Shown here in pieces: positions 22,714 through 54,700 of a DNA stretch of 64,000 nt. The DNA is from Gavia stellata (Eukaryota > Chordata > Aves > Gaviiformes > Gaviidae), in assembly GCF_030936135.1 (NCBI RefSeq), contig NC_082637.1, positions 11,359,001 through 11,423,000 on the forward strand, written 5' to 3'. The notes beneath the pieces were generated by a model, which saw nothing but the letters and a program-made list of their open reading frames with translations, was not told the origin of the DNA and searched no databases. Numbering within the stretch: the first letter of the stretch is position 1; every line of letters begins with the position of its first letter. A program made the position numbers and the translations under genes.

Positions 22714-23556
22714 AGCCTGGGGACTCTCCTCCAAGCAGCAATACTCCAAACGCACGTGCCGCAGCACTCGGCCCGCATGGAGCAGAGGTGCCACAGCACT
22801 TTCAAATGCAAAAAAAAAACCAACCCCTCACACCATTTCCCTTCCCCCAAAATCCCACCCAGCCTACCCTCCCCCACCATCCATCCCTCTCCCCATCCAT
22901 CCCTTTTGGCCCGTTTTCTACTCCAGCAAGGGGGAGGCTCCTGCCCATCGTGGCTCTCCCGGCTGTCAAACTTTTTATTGTTTTTCCCCAGCGGTACAGC
23001 TTTTCCACCTCGCACAAGCGAGCGGCATGGGCCCCTTGCCTGGGGAGGTACATCACGTTGTGGGTTTTTTTATGTCACCTGCTTTTCAGGCCACTTTTCC
23101 CACAAGATGCTGGACTTGTCGGGGTCCGGCGCAGTGTAAATAGGACTCCGCAGGATCTGGCGTCCCCGCTGTTAGTTTTTCTCTTCCCCTCTTTGACACT
23201 TGCTGCTGTTCAGGGTCTCGGCTGTACCGCGGTGCCAGTCGCTGCCGCCCGCGGTGGCCCCCCACCCCGTAGCCAGACTGTTTCTCACCAGGGACCACGG
23301 TACCCAGTCTGACCGTGGTCCGCTCTCCTGTGCCAAGCCTACAACCGACCCTCGGCTGTGCCAAACAACGGAGCACATGGGGATGGTCCCGTCCAACCTC
23401 CTGCCGGTACCAGGGCTGTCCCTGGTGCCCATGGGCAGCACCTGCCTGCACCCGCTGCCCGCAGAGCCCCAGTCAGCAGGAGGAGGGGGGAAAGCCCAGG
23501 GTGGAGCTTTCTTGTTCAGATGTGTTGAGTTTGCATTGCTGCTTTTTTTTTAAATA

Positions 23557-23570
23557 CATATATATATATA
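23557..23570 (+). repeat. (AT)n microsatellite in DNAJB5 3' UTR
   Basis: About seven AT dinucleotides following a T-run. Confidence 0.8.
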
Positions 23571-24520
23571 GAGCTCATTAGATAAACTCCGTAAGGGTTT
23601 TTCTCTGCCCGTTTTGGGGTTCGTGGCGTGCACCCTGACACTTATTTTGGGGGGGAATGGTTCAGCTACGTGAACATCAAGCCCATCGCAGGGGGGATGT
23701 GTGTGTGTGTAGCACAAGTCTGGGTGCAAAAGCAGAGCCAAGCGTGAGCAGAGCTGTGGATTTCACTAGTGTTTGAGTTCAACCTTAGGGTTTTTAATAA
23801 GAAGAGAAAGGCGTGTGTATATATTTTTCTACAGGGACGATTCATTCAGGAGGTATTTTTGGGCGTCAGGGTGGAGCTGGGAGGCGCATGAGGCAATCTG
23901 CTTGGTGGCTTCATTTTCAAATGCTGTATTTTTTTAAAACCTTTGGATTTCCATCAGGAGAATTTTTATATTTCTTACCTTTCTCAGCCCACTCTGCCTC
24001 GTGCCAGTTTTTTTCCCCCAGGAAAGGGCTCCTACGGAGCAGGAGGTGCGTTCGACCTGGCTTTGTACAGCTCCTTTTCCACCGCAGCACCACTGAGAAA
24101 ACCCCTGCCAAAATATTCCCCCCACCCCAGGAATCCTTTTTTTTTAGAGAGAAATCACTGACTTTAAACTGGGGATCCTTTGGACCGGGGGTGGGGTGAG
24201 CACGGGGCATCCATAGGGGCTGGGTGTACAGCTGTACAGTGTATCATACAGGGCGAGGAGACCCGTTAGGCACTGCTTAATTAATCTCCCGGTTTGGCCA
24301 GCGAGGGGGTGCCACCAGTTCCCTCCACTGGTCCCTGTGGAGTTCGACGTTAGAGAAACCTGGTGGACACCGCGAGCGAGAAGACAGGCCAGCGCGCAGA
24401 TGCAAGCTGCTTTGTTTTTCTCGGTTTCAATGAGACCTGAATGTTTTATAGTGGGTTTTTTGTAATTTTTTTCTTTTCTTTTTTCTTTTTTTTTTTGTAA
24501 TGTCAGTATTGAGAGAAAAA

Positions 24521-24526
24521 AATAAA
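24521..24526 (+). terminator. DNAJB5: Poly(A) signal of DNAJB5 (AATAAA)
   Basis: Canonical hexamer at the end of the long 3' UTR, shortly before the CR1 element that starts at about 24627. Confidence 0.8.
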
Positions 24527-24626
24527 GTATTTTAAAAAAATATACTTCCTCAGGGTGTGTTGTGATGGGAGGTGCCGGGCTGTGCTTACGCTGGCAGTGG
24601 GGACAGGGGTCTGTGCCAGGGTCACA

Positions 24627-24997
24627 GAGAATCACAGAATCACTAAGGTTGGAAAAGACCTGTAAGATCATCAAGTCCAACCGTTAACCAACACCACCAT
24701 GCCCACTAAACCATGTCCCACAATGCCTCGTCCACATGTTCCTTGAACACCTCCAGGGATGGTGACTCCACCACCTCCCTGGGCAGCCTCTTCCAATGCT
24801 TCACCACTCTCTCGGTAAAGAAATTTTTCCTGATACCCAGCCTGAACCTCCCCTGGCGCAACTTGAGGCCATTTCCTCTTGTCCTGTCGCTACTCACTTA
24901 GGAGAAGAGACCAACACCCTCCTCTCTGCAACCCCCTTTCAGGTAGTTGTAGAGAGCGATGAATGAGGTCTCCCCTCAGCCTCCTCTTCTCCAGGCT
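24627..24997 (-). mobile_element. CR1 LINE 3' end, inverted
   Basis: On the minus strand it encodes the very C-terminus of CR1 ORF2 ([19 protein letters not shown] then [19 protein letters not shown]) followed by the typical CR1 3' UTR ending GGTTGGACTTGATGATC... TGATTCTGTGATTCTC. It is 5'-truncated, as usual for CR1, and lies between DNAJB5 and VCP. Confidence 0.93.
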
Positions 24998-27900
24998 GAT
25001 CCCCATCCCCATCACTGGGCTGGCCGGGTGCCTGCGACCTTCAAAGCCAGTAAGGAAGGGAGTAACCAGCCTGGTGCCCAGGAGCCTTGAAGCTGATAGG
25101 AAGGGGAGGAAGAAATCTGTTTGTTTTGCCTACTTGGTGCACAGAACCTTCAGGGACTGATAATGAGGGGACGGGAACGAGTACGCAACCCACTCGGTCA
25201 CAGGGAGTGGCATAAAATGGCATTGTTGTGCTGACTGCATTGCCAGGGGTTGGGAGCAGGGGGGTACTGATCAGGGGCTCTGTGTCCCCTTGGGGCTCCC
25301 GGGACATGGCTGACACAGGCAGTGGGGTGGTGCAGTTGGGGGTGGGATGGCCAAGGAGGGGCTCCTTGCTGGCTGCCTGCAGAGGGGCTGGAGAGACACG
25401 GGTGCCCGTCTCGTCTCGAAGGGGCCCTGGGGTAGGGCGAGAGGCAGCAGCACAAGTTGCACCCAGGGGAAGTCCTGCTGATAGCAGAAAGTCTGCCCAA
25501 AAGCTCCCAGCAGGAGCAGCACACAAGGTCAGGCGACGAGCACAAAACCCACAGGCATTGTGCCTCAGGAGAGGACTGGGCAGTGGCTGCCAAACCCCAA
25601 ATGGGGGCCATGGCTCACTGCCCCCTCCCAGGTGAGATCTCAGGGCCATGAAATCACCCTGCAAAAAGCTAACCCCAAAGCCCGCAGAGCAGATGGGGCC
25701 AGGAGCAGCTAACGGGCTGGGCAGACTGAGGGGCAGAGCCAGCACAGCTCCCCTGGCCATGGGGGCTGGCAGTGCTGCTGGGGATACCCATGGGGCAGAG
25801 GATGGCTATGGGGAGGGGGATGCTCCCCTGGAGCAGGAACATCTGTGGGAAAGGGATGCCATGGAGCAGGGGATGTCACTAGGGAAGGCACATCCATGGA
25901 GCAGGGGATACCCATGCGGGAGGGATGCCTGTGGGGTGGGGATGCCCTCGGGGCAAGGATGCCCATGGGGCAGAGATGCCCATAGGGCCCCTGTGGCTGG
26001 CCCAGGGTGGGATAGGGGACCCCCTGAGCATGGCTGCTGCCTGCCCTCTGCTGGCAGGAGTGCCTGCTGGGCCCGGAGGGTTTTGGGGTGCTGCAGGAGG
26101 GCCCCAGTCCCTCGGGTCAGGGAACAGCCTCTAACCTCAATGCCGTGGCTGGAGGTCCCCCATCTTGCACCCACCACCATAGAGGCTGCAGCCTCTGTAA
26201 GGTTGCATGGTCCCTGTGGGGCCCAGCTGTAGGGCTGGGGTGGGGGGAATGTGGCGCTGGGGCCACACAGGGAACCTCAGGGGGGCAGAAGGAGGTGACG
26301 ACCATGGTGACAATGAAAGGGCTGCCCTCAGCTGCCCCCCTCACTCATCCCACATTATCCAGGCCAAGCCCCAGCCACCAGCACCTTCCCTCCCCACGGC
26401 ACCTTTAGGGGTGCCCAGTCCCCCCAGCAAGGTGCTGGGCAGGAGAGGAGGGTGTTGCAGGAAGGCTCTTGCCCCTGCAGCTACCAGGGGTCTCTGCTGT
26501 GGGGTGGCCCCTGGGAAGGGGTACAGGGCCCAGTGCCAACTGCTCTCCTGGGGGTTTGGGGCAGGGGCACCACCCAAGCTCCCCATTGCTGCCACAAGTG
26601 CTGATCTGGGGGACACCCCCAGCAGGTATACACTTCTCAGGGGCAGATGCTCTCGGAGCTCCCCATGGGTGCTGTCCCCACCAGAAGCCGTATCCCACAG
26701 GTGGCAGGGAAGAAAGATGAGAACATTTTCCAGCCCTTCAGCTGGATTTAATTAGCATTTGCAATTAGGCAAGGCAGCAGGGAAGACTCGGGCTGCCGGG
26801 AGCTGGAACACACACCCCACTATTCCATGCCCTGTTTGCGAGGATGCGCTGGCTGGGTGGTGGTGGTCCCAAAGTAGTGGGGAGGGAGAAACCCATCCCC
26901 TGCCAGAACCGGGGAAGGCTTTTGGAAGTCCTGGAGGGCTCCTGAAGCTGGTGCAGAGTGGCCCTTTCCCCCTTCCTGGGGTGGCCGAAAGCAGCTGGTT
27001 CCTGGTTCCCTCCCTGGCTGGAGCTGCCTCTCTCAGACTTGCACTGATGAAGCAGCAGTACACAAAAGGAAAGGCAGCACCTGTGTCCCTGCAGTGTGGC
27101 AGGGAGAAGTACAGGCAGGGAAGCACCACTAGAGTAAGTTTCCAGGTGCGAGTTAACCCCAAAAACGGCAGGTGAGGGGCAGGGGAAGCACCAGGCCTCC
27201 TATCCTCAACACTGCTGCCGTAGGAGGCGGCGATGGCCAGTGTCCCTGGAGCAGCAGCTTTTTCTCTAACAGAGGTGGCATGAGGACAGGGAGAGAGCGG
27301 TGCCAGCAGAGAATGCTGAAGTAGGACAGAACACCTGAGCTGCCCTCCCTCCCTGGGGGGCTACATGGCCTCCCGCCCCCACAGGAGGTTGTGCTATTTA
27401 AACACAGCGTTCCCAATTTCAGTGCGTTTCTCCCTGCTGCTAAGCACAAACCCCCTCTCATGGGTAGTCCCATCCTTCTGCCATTTTGAGACTCCCCTCT
27501 CCCACTAAATCCAGCTGGTTTGATGGGGCCCTCCAAGATCTGCCACCACCCAGGCCCCACACAATTCCTGCTGGGGGTGGGGGGAAGGCCGCCCTCTCCC
27601 TGTGGCTCAGCCCCAAAGGCCTGGGGCACCCTTCTGCCACACAACCTGCATTTAACCCTCTGCGAAATCCCCAGTTCCTGCAGACCCCTAAAAGCTCAGA
27701 GCATGCAGCTGACCTGTGCATCCTACGGCCACCACCTCGAACAGGCTCCTGTCTTGGGCTCAGGGCTGGGCCGTATCCGACCTCCTGCCCGGCTCCAGCA
27801 TGCATGACAGGACAAGACCCAGGACTTCTCATATAAAACGCCAACAAGTATAGCAGTAGCACATTTTTCAGTTCAGAGAGGGGAAAATAAACCAAGGGGC

Positions 27901-28480
27901 AAGGCAAGGAGCTAGAAGTGGAAAGGAAGGATAAGAACCACGATCTGAACCCAACTACCGAGCATGGGGCACAACACAGGGCAGGCTGGTACCAGAGAGC
28001 CAAGACTGTCATCAAATACCTAAGGGGACATATGAAATGGGCTGAAGCTCCCCTCTTCCCTAACCACAGTGGTGTCACACTGCATCGCAAACTCCAGAGA
28101 CAGCTCAAGAACCCCCTCATGCCTGCCTTAGGCAGGGCTGATGAGCAGGCGTTGCTAGAGAAGCCCTTCACTGCCGAGAAGCCAAAGCAGCAGGAGATCT
28201 GACAGCTCATGGCCACCATTGGAGAAGCAACACCAGATACCTGCTGCCAGGCTCTCTTACTCTGTGCTTCCTGCCAAGCCAGGGGACAAACACTGCCAAA
28301 CCAATTTCTTCCGTTAACATGAGCTAAGAGGTGTTAAGAATGAAGAGCAGCCCTGTAAGCAGCAGGGAAGCACACATCCAGATGGACTCCACCAGAGCGA
28401 GGAATGCTCGGACAGCACCCAAGACATGGGTTTACAGACTACGCCAGCACCACACAAAGGAACTGCCGGGGCCCGGCTAG
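24998..28480. other. Intergenic region between convergent DNAJB5 and VCP
   Basis: No supported gene. In human, C9orf131 lies in the equivalent interval; I see no recognisable homologue. Open frames are short or repeat-derived. A degenerate tandem repeat is listed separately. Confidence 0.55.
25771..25985 (+). repeat. Degenerate short tandem repeat (CATGG-GCAGGGGATGCC type)
   Basis: Imperfect units of about 20-27 bp built on CCATGGAGCAGGGGATG recur about eight to nine times. They produce a spuriously open frame with Gly/Asp-rich repeats. Confidence 0.7.
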
Positions 28481-28826
28481 AGTTTTGTGGGATTTTTTTT
28501 TTTATTATTATTTTTGTGGGTTTTTTTTTTTTTTTTATACAGGCTAGCGTTGTACCCTTTGCTAAAGCTGCTGATTCTGCCACATAAACTAGAACAGAAA
28601 TTTCTCAGAAATTAAGTCAGTTCCCCTCCTTGTTAATTCACTGTCTGCCTCCCAACTGAACACGGGTCTGGATTTGTGTTTGCAGAAAACATTCCCTGTA
28701 CAAAGTCTGACGTGCAGCTACACTGTTCTGACTGAGGAATGAAGAAGCCGAGAGTCCATTGAACATTGGATTTTTCCCTGTACAACGTGGCCTGACTTGG
28801 GAGTTTGGTCCACCGAGGACAGCAAG
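28480..28826 (-). other. VCP: VCP 3' UTR
   Basis: Downstream of the VCP stop codon on the minus strand. A T-rich plus-strand block at about 28491-28538 reads as A-rich on the sense strand and includes an AATAAA at 28506-28501, a possible poly(A) signal. The exact 3' end is uncertain. Confidence 0.55.
28491..28538 (+). repeat. T-rich simple tract in VCP 3' UTR
   Basis: Two T-runs separated by TATTATTATTTTTGTGGG. The sense strand for VCP is A-rich. Confidence 0.8.
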
Positions 28827-49800
<20,974 letters not shown>

Positions 49801-50124
49801 GGCGCTGGGGGGGAAGGGGCGAGGGGAGGCGGGCGGCGGCGGCTCCTCAGAGCGGGCGGCGGCGGCGGGCGGCGGGTCTTGGGCAGTCTGGCGGCAGCGG
49901 CGCGTCGGGGCGCTTCGCGCTGACTGAACCTCAGAGCCGACTCATCGGAAGAGGGAGCTCCGCCCCGCACCGCCTCACCAGCCTAGCAACAGCGTGCGCT
50001 GACCAATCGTAAATTCCGCCAGGCCAGCGCCTCAGCCAATGGGAGACGCGGAAGCGGGGAGGACGAGGGGAAAAAAAGAACGAGCGCTCTTCCCACTCCG
50101 CCCCGCCCCTCTCCTTTTCCCTTC

Positions 50125-50143
50125 CCAATCATCACGAGCCAAG
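50125..50143 (+). promoter_or_regulatory. ERSE-like element (CCAAT-N9-CCAAG)
   Basis: Matches the ER stress response element CCAAT-N9-CCACG with one mismatch in the second half-site. A second one-mismatch version (CCAAT-N9-CCACC) is at 50216-50234. Confidence 0.4.
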
Positions 50144-50500
50144 CGCAACACCCGTCAGCCAATCGCAGCGCCGCCCCTGCCGTTGCAGTTCTACCGGGCA
50201 ACACGGGCCGGGCAGCCAATGGCAAAAATCCACCAATGGGAAAATCCGGACAGGAAGTCCCGCCTCGACGGCCATCTGGGTTAGCCTCGCCTCGCGATTG
50301 GCTAGCGCCCTAGGAAAGGGAAACGGACTGCAGGGCTGCAGCCAATCAGAAGGGTGGGAGGCGGGTGTTCGGGGCGCGGCGCGCGTCCGCGGGGCGCGCC
50401 CGGGCTCAGCTGGCGGGGCGGCACGCGTGGGCACGGCCGTGGGCAGCGGTGGGGTTGGCACCGCCGGGCCGAGGGCGGGGGGAGGCGCTCCGGAGGGTTC

Positions 50501-51470
50501 ATTTCCCTCGGGCGAAGGCGTGTGTGCAGGGGCCCGGCCCTTCCTTTCCGCCCAAACCCACCGCATCCCTTTTCCCCGATTCATTCATGTTGTGGGCAGT
50601 TTTTCTTTTCCCTGGTTTATTTTTTGGCGGGGCGGGACTGGACGACCCGCCGCCCCCCAAGCTCCGGTTCCCAGTCCGTTTGGGTACCCGCATCCCCACG
50701 TCCCCCACCTGGGTGGCATTTCGTCAGGGCCAGAAACGCGGCTGGGGCCAAGCGGCATGTGCCCAGGTGCTGCTTCCAAAGGAACCGCAGGGCAAAGCCG
50801 GCTCAAAGCCCCTCTCTGCCCCGCTGGCGTTCAGGGGAGGCGGCAGCAGCTCCTGCCTCGCTTCTCCGGGGCTTTGTCAGGTCCTGCTCCTTCTCTCCCA
50901 GTTCACCCTCTGCCTGGCTGCCCCCAACCCTTTCCCCCCTCTGGTGGGAGGCAAGGCTTGCCAAAGGCTCACCTTACGTGGTGGTGTGACCCAAAATTAG
51001 CCACACCACACGTGGGGCAGGAGCAGGTTCCCCTTCACCACTGCCCCCACAGAAAGGGGCCCAGAGCCACGCAGGGGACACGCGGGTCTCAACCCTGCCG
51101 CCGTCCCCGGCTGGTGCAGCGCGGTGGAAGTCAGGCCTCCGCGCTGAGTGCTTCAGCCAAAACCCCTCCTCTGGGCTCCGAACGAAGGTGACTGAGTGAA
51201 AAGCCAGAATACAAGGCACAAGTGGGACAGACAATCTGCTGGCCCTGTGCTTTATAAGACCGACCGGCTATGGCACCAGCTCCACTCCAGGGGTAGCGCA
51301 GATCTGGCCCCGATGGATACAGAAGAGCAATGCCATCTTCAAAGGAAGGAGGGTGTCTCTGCCCTTGATCTCCCATGCACCCAAGGCACAGCCCACAGGC
51401 TCACAGCAGCTCCAGGCAGCGTCAAGGCCATGACTGCAAAGGTTTGCTCTGGAAAAAGGGCGCAGAAAAA
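50501..51470. other. Intergenic region between VCP promoter and FANCG 3' end
   Basis: GC-rich at first. Overlapping plus-strand open frames cross about 50298-51191 in all three frames, which points to composition rather than coding. No gene supported. A divergent non-coding transcript from the VCP island is possible but not shown. Confidence 0.5.
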
Positions 51471-51474
51471 CTTA

Positions 51475-51647
51475 AAACTAAATAGAGCTGAGGCTTTTAT
51501 TAAAAAAAGTTTATCTATTCTGTTTCAGTTCTTTAGGAATCCAGCTTTATCCAAGAGTAATTCTGAGTCTTGGAGGAGCCTGTAAAGGCCTCATGCCAGC
51601 CCGGTCCGGGGAGACTTCAGCAGGTGGGGATGGAGAGACTGACCAGG
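51475..51647 (-). other. FANCG: FANCG 3' UTR
   Basis: Short 3' UTR after the TAA. A sense-strand AATAAA (complement of TTTATT at 51496-51501) lies about 145 bp beyond the stop codon and is the likely poly(A) signal. Confidence 0.7.
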
Positions 51648-51765
51648 TTAGCTCAAGGGGTCCCGGCTTGTGGTCCCGAGATAATCTTGTATGCTTCTGG
51701 CAAGAGATTCACTGTGTGGGAACATCGCCTGCTTCAGACACGGAACCAGGTACAAAGGGAAGGGC
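51648..51765 (-). CDS. FANCG: FANCG exon 14 (residues 610-648)
   Basis: [20 protein letters not shown] through TTSRDPLS, stop TAA at 51650-51648. The PLYL block aligns with the human C-terminal exon. Confidence 0.9.
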
Positions 51766-54700
51766 CTGAAAGAGAAGGGATCGTTGCAGCAGCAAGGACT
51801 GCAGCATTCCCTTGCCATGGTCTGACTAAGAAGTTCACTCCCTGTGCACTGTGCAGAGCCCCCAGCTCTGCTGCCCGCCTCTGACCTCCCATTTCGCTCC
51901 GTGTCAGATCTTTTGTGCCCTGGGGAGCCCCTGCAGAGCCACAGCCTGTGGTCTCTCAGCATGGACATGGGGGGAAGCTCCTCAGACACATCTGAGCTGC
52001 GGGTGCAGGCTAGCAGGAGCTGAGCTACGTTGTCCGCACAGCCTGAAACATGGGCTGCACTGCTGGAGCTCTCGTGCGTGGCCAGCTAAGATACCACCCA
52101 TCTCTTTACACACCTTCCCTGTCCTTCCTGCTGCCTATCGTCCCCAGCGGGGCTCTGGGAGAACTTCTGCCAGTGCGCAGCCGCCTCCTGCTTTCGGTTC
52201 AGTTTCCACAAGGCCTGCACCAGGTAGGAGGCAGCAGCTGGGTCACCTGCAAGACACAAAGGGGGATTCAGCCCTTAGCAGGGGAGGAGCAGATCCCCAG
52301 CGCTGCTGTGGGTTGCAGGGCATTGCAAAAGCTTAGACACCAGATGAGGGAGGTGAGCATGAGGAGAGGTGGTGTAATGGGGAGGAGACCGTCCCAGCTG
52401 TGTCACAGGCTCTAATTAACTCTGGGGCCGGCAGCCAAGGCAGATGGCATCAGCCCTGTGGCACAGCCAGCCACGCCTCTGTTTGGACACAGGTTGGGGT
52501 TTTCCTTGCAGGCAGGTCTGCACCCCCAAAGGGAGGGAGCCTCGGTCAGGACTGGGACCAGCAGGTTTGGCAGATCCTGGCGAAGCTCACGCCCCTGCAG
52601 CGTGTCAGCACTGAACAGGGTCACCCCTGGGAGCAGCACTAGCCATGCCTCGGCTGTGCTTCAGACATGTACGGCTCCCCGCTCTGCTCCCCTCTGCCCT
52701 GACAGGCCTCTGTACTCGGCCTCTGGACCACCAGGCATGGACACGCTGCTTCCTGGGATGAAGCGAGAGTCCAGCTTCTGTTCTGGGAAAGCAGACCCTC
52801 TCTGGGAGAACACCAGCTGTACCAAGCTGGGGTTTGGTCAGGAAGAAAAGAAATTTCCAAGCTGTCTCAGGGCACAGGTTGTGGGCTAAGTTCTGATATG
52901 CTCCTCTCACAACAGTTTTGGCCTGCTTCTCCAGGGCAGTGAGCTGACCAGGCCCCAGAGAAGCATCTCAAGTACGTAACATTGCTAGTAGCCCTACTGT
53001 AATCCTTGATAACCAAGTAAGCGTGGTCTAAAGCAAAAGACCTCTCTGCTGAAGACAGCAAAGCAGCTGAGGACAAAATCTGTGGAAATCACCTCTCTTC
53101 CTCACCAGTATGGGCCTCTTACCTGGCGAGATTTGCAAACCGTGCTGGAAATCCAACAAAGCTTCCTTGTGCCTCCCCAGCTCCAGGAACTGTGCGCCCC
53201 TCCCGATGAGAGAAAGCAACCTGATCTTCTGGAGCACCTCCACTTCTGGCAGGAGACTCTCTGGCATGGAAAGACACACAGACCTGGAGGCAGCGTCCTC
53301 CAGACATTCCCTCCTTCATCCCAGCAGGCTGAGCCAGGTTAGCAGTCAGAATAGGCTGAACATATATTTGGGTTGCTCATCTTCCAGCTCCCTGAGCCCC
53401 CAGTGGCAGAACTCAGCCTCTCCACCAGGATGGGAGAGGCCAGGAGGCGGCAGAGGGTGAGAGCGAAGAACGCCAAGAGCTTGGTACGTTACACGGCTGG
53501 GGTGAACAAGGACCTCGGCAGCAGGCTGGCCTGTAGCTGCCCATCTGCACAATAGGTACAGATCTCTTCCCTGAAATCTGGATTTGAGAAGCTTCCCGGT
53601 TCACAACACATTTAACTCTCACCTAGGCAGCAGGGAAGGAGGCAGAGCCAAGGCCACACCCTGCTCCAGCCAAACCAGCCAGTCCATTCAGAGGCTCCAG
53701 CATGGCACAGAGCTCAGCACATTGGGACAAGTGCCTTCTGCCAGAGGTGACATTGGGCCCGGCGCCTTGCTCCTGTACCCACCACTGCCAAGCACGCAAA
53801 TCCCAACCCAGCCAGGCCCCGCACGGGTCCCAGCTGTGCAGCGTCCTACCTGTCGGTTTGACGCCAGACCCAGAAAGCTGGACTCGCAAGAGATCGCTGA
53901 GGCACCTGTGGGTGGGAGGACAGAGGAGCTTCCATACCAGCCTCGGGCTGGGAAATCAGCTGCAAGTTGTCAGGCCAGTCCCCATGCCACGTCCTGCTCT
54001 GGTCCCCACCAGCTGTTGCTGCCTGCTGGGAGGCCCCTTCTCCCTGCGTCACCTGCTGAATTGCGTTACGGCCTCCTTGCTCTCTCCCAGCGTGGCCCAC
54101 GCCCAGCCCTGGTGCAGGTATCCAGCTGCTCTCCAGGTGAGGCAACACAGACTCTCCTTCTTCTGGGACAGGATTCCACCCGCCAGCCCTGCCCCTGGTG
54201 ATGGGCACTCCGGCTGCTCCAACCTCTCCTCCACTTGTAACATCCGTGGGATCAGGTCTGTCGTCCGGCTGATGACCTCCTCGCACATGGTTATCGCATC
54301 CTCGTGCCTCCCAGCCTGCTCCAAGGCAGACGCTGCTTCCAGGAACACCTCGGGGATCCTGGGCAGAGCTGAGCCACCGTCTAGAGGCACCTGGGTAGCA
54401 AAAGAGGTGGCAGGGCTCAGACGCAGAACTGCAGAGCACTCAGCAGAATGACCCCATGCCTACTCGGAGCTCAGAGCTGCTGCCCAGCAAAAAGGAGGCA
54501 GAAGCTGTGAAGCACTAACAGCTCAGCAGAGTCAAGGTGGCAAATCCCTACTATTGAAGTGAAGGACATCCAAAACCAGGCTGACAGCTGCTCCCCATGG
54601 GGAAAGGGAAGCTGTTTCTCCAAACAGCAGTGGCAACTGGTTTCTGGTGTGAATCCAAAGGCAGACATGCCGCAGGTCAGAGATGCCAGCCCCCAGCTTG

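Larger units (their letters stand above)
22714..24545 (+). other. DNAJB5: DNAJB5 3' UTR
   Basis: About 1.8 kb after the stop codon without an interrupting gene. It contains an (AT)n microsatellite at 23557-23570. It ends after a canonical AATAAA at 24521-24526 that follows a T-rich stretch. The cleavage point, about 15-20 nt downstream, is inferred. Confidence 0.8.
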
